From Zonotrichia leucophrys gambelii (taxonomy: Eukaryota > Chordata > Aves > Passeriformes > Passerellidae): a stretch of 64,000 nucleotides of DNA. A program made the position numbers and the translations under genes. Where the stretch lies: positions 14,138,599-14,202,598 of the forward strand of contig NC_088177.1 of NCBI RefSeq assembly GCF_028769735.1, given 5' to 3'. This document shows positions 22,815 to 32,200 of the stretch, piece by piece. The first letter of the stretch is position 1. Every line of letters begins with the position of its first letter. The notes under the pieces are model-generated. The model was not told the origin of the DNA. It saw only the letters and a program-made list of their open reading frames with translations, and did not search any database.

Positions 22815-23113
22815 AGCACAAATGTGATGAGGAGCAGCTGAGATTTGGGGTTGTTTACCCAGAGATTTTATTGGTCTATACAACTGCTGAAAGGATGGCG
22901 GACGGACGTCGGGTTCTTTTCCCAGGTAACAAGTGACGGGATGAGAGGACACAGCCTTAAACTGTGCTGGGGGAGATTCAGCTTGGACATGAGGAAGAAT
23001 TTCTTCACATAAAGAGTGGTTAGACATTGGAACGGGCTGCCTGGAGAGGTGTTGAAGGAAAGACGGGATGTGGCGCTGGGGCCGGGTCCCAGGCTGGACT
23101 CATTGAACTCCAA
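22815..23113 (+). mobile_element. CR1 LINE fragment, 3' part
   Basis: The segment follows the familiar 3' portion of avian CR1: GAGGAGCAGCTGAG, GTCTATACAACTGCTGAAAGG, CCCAGGTAACAAGTGACGGG, GAGGAAGAATTTCTTCACA, GAGTGGTTAGACATTGGAAC, GGGCTGCCTGGAGAGGTG, then GATGTGGCGCTG and a degenerate version of the CR1 tail (CAGGCTGGACTCATTGAAC). The normal end with ATTCTATG-type octamers is absent; instead the tail runs directly into the minisatellite. Internal deletions are present and no coding capacity remains. Confidence 0.85.
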
Positions 23114-25259
23114 GGTGCTTGTTTGGCACAGGTGGGACAGGCTGGCCTCAGAGGCGTTTGTTTGGCACAGGTTGGACAGGCTGCCCTCAGAGGTGTTTGT
23201 TTGGCACAGGCCGGACAGGCTGCCCTCAGAGGTGTTTGTTCGGCTCAGGTGGGACGGGCTGGCCTAGGAGGTGTTTAGCCCTGGTTGGATGGGCTGCCCT
23301 AGGGAATGTTTGGCACAGGTTGGGTGGGCTGCCCTCAGAGGTGTTTGACACAGGTTGGACTGTGACCCTCAAGGTGTTTGACACGGGTTTGGCGGGCTGA
23401 CCTTGGAAGTTTTGGCACAGGTTGGACGGGCTGCCTAGAGGTTGTTTGCCTGGTGGAAAGGCTGCCCTAGGAGATGTTTGGCACAGGTTGGGCGGTGCCA
23501 TGGCGCTCCAAGATGTTTCGGCACAGGTTGGAGGGCTGCCTCAGAGCTGTTTGGCACAGGTAGGATGGACTGGCTGGTGATGTTTGGCCAGGTAGGACGA
23601 CGGGCCTAGAGGATGTTTGTTGGCACAGGTTGGACGGGCTGCCCTAGAGATGTTCGGCACAGGTTGAGGCGGCTGGGCCCTCAGGAGGATGTTTGGCACA
23701 GGTTGGATGGGCTGCCTCAGAGGTGTTTGTTTGGCACAGGTGGATGCCTGGCCTCAGAGGTGTTTGGGCACAGGTGGGACGGCTGCCCTAGAGAGTGTTT
23801 GGCACAGGTGGATGGGCTGCCCTAGAATTTTTGGCACAGTTGGAGGGCTGCCCTCAGAGGTGTGTTTGGCACAGGTGGACTTGCTGTCCTCAGAGGTGTT
23901 TGTTTGGCCCGGTGGATGGGCTGCCCTAGGAAATGTTTGGCACAGGTTGGGCGGGCTGCCCTCAGAGGTGTTCGGCCCAGGTTGGATTGCTGCCCTCAGA
24001 GGTGTTTGACACAGGTTGGGCGGGCTGACCTTGGAAGTGGTTGTTTGGCACAGGTTGGACGGGCTGCCCTCAGAGATGTTTGGCACAGGTTGGATGGGCT
24101 GGCTCGGTGATGTTTAGGCCAGGTAGGACCGACTGGCCTAGGAGATGTTTGGCACAGGTTGGATGGGCTGCCCTCAGAGATGTTCGGCACAGGTTAGATG
24201 GTCTGGCCTAGGAGATGTTCGGCACAGGTAGAACAGGGGCCCTCAGAGGTGTTTGGCCCAGGTTGACGGGCTGCCCTAGGAGATGTTGGCACAGGTTGGA
24301 CGGGCTGCCCTCAGAGGTGTTTGTTCGGCATAGGCTGAAGGCTGCCTAGAGGTGTTTGTCAGCAAGGTGGATGGGCTGCCCTCAGGGGATGTTCGGGCAC
24401 AGGTTGGATGGGCTGTCCCTCAGAGTGTTTGTGCACAGGTTGGAACGGCCTAGGAGATGTTTGGCACAGGTTGGACGGGCTGCCCTCAGAGGTGTTTCAG
24501 CCACAGGATGTGATGGGCATGCCGCCAGGACCGTTGCTGGCACAGGTTTGGTACGCGGATGCCCTAGGTAGGGTTGGCGCGGTAGGGACGGCTGGGGCCC
24601 CTCAGAGATGTTTCCAGGTTGGACGGGCTGCCCTCAGAGATGTTTGTTCGGCACAGGTAGGATGGGCTGGCCTAGGAGGTGTTTGGCACAGGTTGGACGG
24701 GCTGCCCTCAGAGGTGTTTGTTTGGCACAGGCTGGATGGGCTGCCCTAGGAAATGTTTGGCACAGGTTGGGCGGGCTGCCCTCAGAGGTGTTCGGCCCAG
24801 GTTGGACTTGCTGCCCTCAGAGGTGTTTGACACAGGTTGGGCGGGCTGACCTTGGAAGTGGTTGTTTGGCACAGGTTGGATGGGCTGCCCTCAGAGATGT
24901 TTGGCACAGGTTGGGTGGGCTGGCTCGGTGATGTTTAGCACAGGTAGGACCGGCTGGCCTAGGAGGTGTTTGGCACAGGTTGGATGGGCTGCCCTCAGAG
25001 GTGTTTGTTCGGCACAGATAGGATGATCTGGCCTAGGAGATGTTCGGCACAGGTAGAACAGGTGGCCCTCAGAGGTGTTTGGCCCAGGTTGGACGGGCTG
25101 CCCTAGGAGATGTTCGGCACAGGTGGGACGGGCTGCCCTCAGAGGTGTTTGTTCAGCATAGGCTGGATGGGCTGCCCTCAGAGGTGTTTGGCACAGGTTG
25201 GACAGGCTGCCCTCGGAGGTGTTTGGCATAGGTTGGACGGGCTGCCCTCAGAGGTGTTT
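23113..25259. repeat. GC-rich minisatellite, about 60 units of 34-39 bp
   Basis: A 2.15-kb tandem array. The typical unit reads TTTGGCACAGGTTGGACGGG, then CTGCCCTCAGAGGTG, with a long form (about 39 bp, GGTGTTTGTTTGGCAC) and a short form (about 34-35 bp, GATGTTTGGCAC). Variants include CTGGCCTAGGAGATG and CTGACCTTGGAAG. The variants recur in fixed order, so the array has higher-order repeats: blocks starting at 23270, 23895 and 24713 share the same unit order. Some stretches (about 23,440-23,870 and 24,220-24,600) have many one-base losses, while 23,895-24,200 and 24,620-25,259 are clean. Open frames on both strands arise because 39 bp is 13 codons; they are not genes. Confidence 0.95.
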
Positions 25260-25590
25260 CCCAGCCAGAGGAAGCCGTGACTCAGCAATGGACGCGCACA
25301 CGGAGCCCCCGTTCCCGCTGGGCACACGGGGGGTACCGGCGGAGCACGCCCCGCACGGCCCCTCAGGGGCGGCCTCCATGGCGGGGCCGGGCCTCAGCCG
25401 CGCCCGGGCACTGAGGGGGCTCGGCCTCAGCCCGCCCTGCCCTCGGCCCCCGACGCTAGGAATGGGCTGGAAACATCCCGTGGTGTATTGAGTGCCTTTA
25501 AAGGCTGAACAGCCCTGAGAACCTGCGCCAGCCGGGCTCCTGCTCTGCGCGGCCATCGCTAGGGGGAGGTGTTGCACTCCCTCCAGCCTG
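25260..25590. promoter_or_regulatory. short CpG-dense block beside the minisatellite
   Basis: This is the only strongly CpG-rich sequence in the window: by eye about 20 CpG in the 180 bp from 25,289 to 25,460, plus a further cluster at 25,525-25,560. It begins right where the minisatellite stops. At 25278-25287 lies TGACTCAGCA, whose complement TGCTGAGTCA is a consensus NF-E2/AP-1-type site. It could be a small CpG island or promoter, or a GC-rich repeat relic. The open frames across it (25198-25491 plus, 25248-25577 minus) are not recognisable proteins. Confidence 0.45.
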
Positions 25591-25696
25591 CAAGAATGCG
25601 TTTATTTACCGTCTGTCTTCAATATTTGTAACAATTCTTCAACCAGTTGATAGTTGCGAGTCTTTTGATAATAAAGAGTAATTAATGTAGTTTTTA

Positions 25697-26033
25697 CACA
25701 TATACACACACCAGTATATAATAGTATATATATATAGCATATATAGTATAGAAATATAGTATATATATATATATATATATATACACACTATATGTATATA
25801 CTATATACCATATACCAGTTGATATAGACACTATATACTATATATACTATATACCAGTATATATAAGTGGTGTCGTTTCTACTAGTGTTTATATATATAT
25901 ATACATATACACACATACACATATATATAACATATATAATCATATATGACAGCAAATATAACATAACATGACAATGTATGTTTTATAACATATAATATCT
26001 ATAATATTGTGGAAATGATATATTATATATATA
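25697..26033. repeat. TA-rich microsatellite field
   Basis: About 340 bp dominated by TATA, ATAC and CACA words, including a pure TA run near 25,760-25,780 and recurring ACTATATAC / CAGTATATA motifs. Self-complementary throughout. It lies between the CpG-dense block and a CR1 end. Confidence 0.92.
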
Positions 26034-26036
26034 AAA

Positions 26037-26226
26037 TTAGGAAAAAGTTTTCCCTGTGAAAGTGCTGAGGCCCTGGCACAGGTTGCCCAGAGAAGCTGCG
26101 GCTGCCCCATCCCTGAGAGTGTCCAAGGCCAGGATGGACAAGATTTGGACCAACCTGGGATAGTGGAAGTTGTCCCTGCCTTGTGGCCTTTAAGGTTCCT
26201 CCCAACTCAAACCATTCTATGATAAT
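26037..26226 (+). mobile_element. CR1 LINE 3' end
   Basis: Short CR1 terminus: GGCCCTGGCACAGGTTGCCC, AGAGAAGCTG, CCCCATCCCTGAGAGTGTCC, AAGGCCAGGATGGAC, CAACCTGGGATAGTGGAAG, then CCATTCTATGATAATG at the end. The typical order and the terminal ATTCTATG identify it. It is 5'-truncated at the TA-rich field. Confidence 0.93.
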
Positions 26227-29200
26227 GTTATAATGGAGGTTTCAGTCCCATGTATGTTTTTTTCAGCAATAAGGAATTCTTCTTGGCCTGTTCTCGGCTT
26301 CTCTGAAGTGCCTTTTTGTTTCAGAAGTGACTGAGTCCAGCTGGAACGTGACAGAGATGGAGCTGAGCTCCCAGACAGGCAGGAAGGGTCAGCAGAGGGT
26401 TTGCCAGAGGAGGTGGGATGAGCCAAAATGGATGAACCCTCCCTGTGCCAGGTGGTGAAGGAAAAGTGTTGACGAAGAAAAACTGATTGAGCTGCCGAAT
26501 CCAGATCAGTGCAGAGGTGAGAACGAGGTTAGACAGAAAGGTTTTTGGATGCTTGACTGATGAAAGAAAGAGAGGTCTGAGTGAGAGAGAACTGTGAAAG
26601 GCACTGACTGCACAGGGACTTGACTCAGGTGAGCTGGTCACAGCTGTCACTTGAGTCAGCTCAAGTGGGCACAGCAAACTGGAGCAGCTGAAGTGGCTGT
26701 TTGTGACTAAGTTGTGTACTGAATAGTCCTCAGAGTTAATTATTTAATCTAATTTTAAATAATCTCTAAACTAACCCTGCCAGCAGAATGAGGATAAAGG
26801 GAAGGGAGCAGGAAGAGGATCAGTAGACAACATCCCAAGGTGCAAAGCTCTTAAGCAAAGCCCTCAAGATACCATTTTTAGCTAAGTATCACAGACTTGT
26901 AAAATCTCATGGATCAGCTTGTTCATTTTCTCTTCCTTGTCTTCACCACGGCATCATCTCTCCTGAATCATGTTTTAGTAAATACAAAGTTACTTTTCAT
27001 TTTTCTTTCCCTGCTATGCATGAGATTTTATGGAGTTCACACCATAAAGAAAAGTTTTGCACCTGCTGTGTGGTAAGTGGGATCCTGAGAGTGGATAAGA
27101 TCAATGCATGATCTCATGATTTATACAATTCTTAATCCCAGGTTTGAGAATGGTACCTAACAATGCTTGTATCTTGCAAAACTTTTGAAGCAAGGAATTA
27201 CAAATACATTTAAAGGATTAAGTTACAGAAAGAGTTTCAGAAAAGAAGCTGTAAATTTTACAGATTAACAGCTGCATTGAGCATATTTTGGACATGTTTT
27301 TTCCAGGTCATTTTATGGAGAGCCTTTTTAGTGAGAACCCAGGGAATGTTGTTTTATTTGTTATATATAACACATGACAAACAATTCCCTTTTGCAGTCA
27401 CAAAATTTTATGACATGGCACAAGATGTATCAATTTACTCTTACAAAGTGTTTGCCTCTTGAGCTATTCCTGTTCCAGAGCTGGTCTAATATTTATTCAC
27501 TTTTTGTTCTGTCTGACTTTACTAGCCTCAGAGTACAAGTGTTCTTAACCCTCAGTCCCTTATAATAATACAGAGTTTGAAATTACTCTGGTTTATTCCC
27601 CATTAGAACAGATCAACCTGTACTGATTTTTGCTAGCAGAGCTTGAATACCATATTCTGAGCATGGGTACTCATGGTTTGTCTCAGGATCCATTTGTATT
27701 AATGGTCTTCAGAAATAACTGTGTGTAAAAGTAATAACTCTTGTAGGATTTGTCCTAATGTTTTGGGGTTATTTTTTGAGATGGAGCCTGCTTTTTAATT
27801 TGTTTTATTGCATTTTAAGTCAATGCCAGCTTCATGTTTAGTGTCACTGCACAAAATCTTCCTGAGCCCCTAGGATTTGTAGGCTGTGTAAAAGGTACAG
27901 GTGAGTGACATCAGCTGTCTGTGTTCATCTCTCTGAATTGTTACTGTGAAGTGTCCAGGTAACCGTGGATTATTTTGCCCTCATGGGGTGTAATTTTGAA
28001 TACTGTGGGATCCCAGTTCTAAATTTCATTTTGAAATAGAAAGTAGAAAAAAATTGAGTTACCACTTCTGTGGAAGGTCAAATCTCTATTTTCTGTGTAC
28101 TTGGGAAGGCTCTGATTTCCAGAATTTAAGCTATGTGAAATAACACAGGAAAGGGAACTTTGCTCCTCTCTTGTCACCTTCTCAAGATTTATTGGGTCAG
28201 AGAGCAGAAAGTTTACTTTTTTTATCTTGCTACTTTATATATTGGTCTGTGAATACTTGGACTTTTTTTGAGAAAGTCTCTCTAGTAAACAAAATAAAAC
28301 AGAATACAAGTAAAAACAGATATGAAATCCTAATATTTCTGAAATCTCCTGCAAAAAATGAAAACAGAAGATATAATTCCTGTCAGAGATAGTGGTGAAA
28401 AAAGCTAAGTATGGTGAGACTTAAAAACTAAGATGATCTTGTGGTAGACCAGGACTAAGGAGAAGCTCATCCTGGTTCTTCTGTAGCCTTCTTGAGGGGC
28501 TTTGAGTGAATTAGTTCAGTTTTATCTCAGGAGTGTTTCCTTGCCCTCCTCCCTGCCTGGTCTGATAGAGTGATCCCCCTTTCCAAGAAGGGGGTTTCAG
28601 GGCTCTCAATGTGTATTGGCAGAGACACAGTGGAGTTCTGATCAGCAGAACCAACAATCTTTGCTTTACCAACAATCACTAAGCAGTGGTCCTAAGGTAT
28701 CTGGGATTTGGATTTGTCCAACAGAACACTGAGCTCCTGAAACTGGGCAGTAGTTTCTGAGCAAAGCCACATGGGTACAGGTCTCTGGCTGACATCAGCC
28801 AGCTGCATTCTTTCCACATAATTTCAAGAGCTATAAATATAAGGGAAAAAAGCCAACAAAGACCCCATATCAGAAAAACTGACTTGTCCTTTTCCTCTCC
28901 ACCGGAAACATGAAGCCTGCATTGTGACAGAGAGCTGGAACAGAGAACAGCATTGATAAATTGGGGCAGATTTGCAGTGTTGTCCTGCCAATAAACTTGC
29001 CTGGGTGGTATTTTTAAATAATATGGAGAATAATATTTACTCTTGCTTGCATTCTTATATAGACACCATCAGAATGATCTCCAGTGGGATTTCATGACTC
29101 CTGAATTATTTAATCATTGCTAAAGAGAATGAGTGTCCTGAGTATGAAACACAAGGTTTTCTTATGTACTGTGCATTAATACTGCTATAGGGGCAACAAA

Positions 29201-32200
29201 AACCCACAACAAATGAAAATCTTTTCTATTAAAAGACTGTGAAGCACTTCTGTTGCTGATGCTTCACCTGACACCTGCAGATTTGGTTGTTTTTTCTGTC
29301 AGTTACCTAATTTGAGCAATGGGGGTTGCACTTTTTTTAATTTTTTCCCCCTACTGTTCATCTCCAGTTGTATTAACTAGAAACGTTTCCCAGTTATGTC
29401 AGTGAAGATAATAAAAAATTGCTTTTCAGCTGGTGTTGACACAAAGCGAGCGCATCAAAAGGAAGAATTGAGTTTCCTGTGTCTCTGTTCATAATCTTTT
29501 CAACCTTGTTATGGTTATTAGTATTTTGTTTGGATTTTTTTTTCAAATATCATATAAAAATGTCCAAGTTCTTTTTTTTTTTTCTTCTACAACTTCTGTG
29601 TTTGTGCTGTTTAACTGTTTTTGTGACTATATAGCACAAGGTAAGTCACATAGGTGTTTTATCATTATAAAACTGCATGATTCATATTACAGTTTTATAT
29701 ACTAATGCTACCTACAGTATCTGGCAGGTCAGTAAGGACATAGCACTAGCACTAACCTGAAAATACATTTTTTATTATGTGTGGAGTTTTTGTGGGGGTC
29801 ATTCCATGATCTTACTTTGCTGCAGTTCTTCTAGAAGGCTTTGCAGATAAACAAAACCCCTGAATGAACTGTTCAGTGGGAAAAGTTGTGTATAATTTAT
29901 ACAGTACATGACCTTTAAAGCTCGACTTCAGAAAATGACCAGAGAGAAATAATCACTAAGAAGAGTTTATTTTGGCATTTTAAAATGTAGCAGTCTTGGT
30001 ACAACTGACTACTGAGTGATATGTACTTAAGTTTAATGTGTGCTGTACAGTTCTTCCTCACCACTTTTACTTCAGTTCACTTTGAACAAATGACATTGTC
30101 TAGCAGGGACTGAGATTTGCAAAATTATGTTTTTAATGACATTTCAGAAAGATTAGTACTGACAGGTTTTTATATATATTTCCTATGTGGGGCCAACTCT
30201 TCCAGCCCATTTCCTTCAGTGATATCTGGAGAGGATCTGATAAGCTTTATACTGCTTTTCACAGTTCAAAGGGCATTGTCTTCCCCTTCACTCCAGCTGA
30301 CAATAACAAAGTCAGACATATGTTATCACCATCACACAGGAAGCTGTGAGGCTGCTTGTGTTCAGCAAAGTACAAATGCAGGAAGAGCGTCAGGTTGGTT
30401 AAAAGCTGAGGGAGCTGTGCTAAGGTAGTAGAGAGCTGATAGTACTATAACCAGCAATCTGTGTGCTGGGGATGTTTCAGTTCCAGAGAGGGTGGTTATC
30501 TATTGCTGATTGGTTTAAGGTTGTTATAACATAACTGCAGGTATCCATTTAAAACCTTTTACAGGTGAGATCATCTCCAGTGGTGGGGCTGCATTGCATT
30601 AGAAAAAGAATTGCTTAGGTCATTAAGAGCAAAGCTGCAGTGGGATTAAGTGGTAAAGAATTGAACATGAAGTCCACCTGATCAGACACAATCTCACTCT
30701 GTCAATTAGCAAACAAGTTGTAAGGTTCCCTACATTAGTTCTGGATTTCCTCATTTTAACACACCGTGTGATGTGTATCAACATTAAAATGATGTGCAAT
30801 ATATTAGCAAGCTCATCTAGTGAAATGCTGTGAGTCATGACAGCGTAGTTCTGGGAAAAGTGCATTTTTCACCTCTCTGCAATTTTGGAATGGGAAAGGT
30901 GGCTTGAAAGAACTTTTATATATCAGCACTGATATCCAGTATTTTGGAACCTCAGCAATTGGTGCTAAATTTGGGTCTATTTGCAGCTTCTCTTCTGCTT
31001 CCGGTACATTGTTTACTGCTTCCCAATAGGAAAGTCTTCCCAATACATTATATTAGTTCCTATCCTCTGGCTTTTGCTCAGCACAGAACAAATCAGCACA
31101 CTGAGTTCCAGCTTCTGTCTCTGAGGACCACTTCAAGCTCTGCTGTGATGTACTGCCTCTACCTGGAATTTCTAGGCCACACCACAAATAACATACACAG
31201 ATATCTGTGGGAATACAGTAGAGTTATGTAGGAAAGAACCAGAGTTAGTGCAAAAGAACTTGAGTTATGTCAACTGCATGTCCATGCCTTCAGGGGAGTC
31301 AGGAATGGGGTCTGTATGTGTAAATGTCTGGGTTTGTATCACATCAGAAAGGTTTGTCAGGATTTTGCTGGGGAAAAAGAAGTGGGAAAGGAAGTGGATT
31401 GTTAACAGATAAAATATTTTCTACCAGCTGGAAAAGAGATGTGTGATCACATGACATTGCAGAGTTCTAGGCTGTGTAGACATGAGTAACTGTGCACCTG
31501 TACCAGTGACAAGCATGCCTGGAGGGAGGAGCAGGGGCAGGCTCCAGAACTGAAGATAGGGTATTGAATGAAAAATTAAATGGAACTTATAGCTTTAACC
31601 AAGCTATTGCCATGTCATTACACATCTGCTTTAAACTTGACTTAAACCAATACCTTTTTCCATGACTTCAAACTGAATTATCCATCACTACAGCAATCTG
31701 TAAGTAATCCTTGTCATCCCTTTGTATTAGCTACAGTCCAAGTGCCGAAAAATCTGTGCTCACTGAAAAAGTAAAAGATAGAAGGTGTCAGTGAGGAAAT
31801 GACCAGAATTAAACAGATGGTGAAACAAGAGAAACAAGGGATGGGGCTGAGGGAAACATTTTAGTGATTTGGCATTTAAACTGCCTATTTAGAGCAGATG
31901 GCTCACTCAGAGAAGAGGTACTTGGAGGACTATGCTTGTGGTTCTACAAGAAACATGAGTGATATTATTTTTCTTCTGCCATCTTTGAATTTTTTTGTGT
32001 GCTCAGTCTTTGAGCAAAGCCAGTCAATGGAGTAATTTGAGTAGAACTGCTGAGGTCTGGTACTTTTAGTTTTGATATGGTCTGAGGTGAATAGGTAGCC
32101 TGTTTGTATGCACAGCTGATCATCTTAATTAATTTGAAACTTTTGATCTTTGCCTATCTGCAGTTGACAGAAATGGCTTTAAACAATCCCAGTTCTGATA

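Noticed and set aside
23113..25259. CRISPR-like array
   Set aside because: The repeats are contiguous and degenerate without unique spacers, in a vertebrate genome; it is a minisatellite.
25260..25590. First exon of a gene in the CpG-dense block
   Set aside because: No convincing start followed by a donor site and no protein similarity; kept only as a regulatory candidate.
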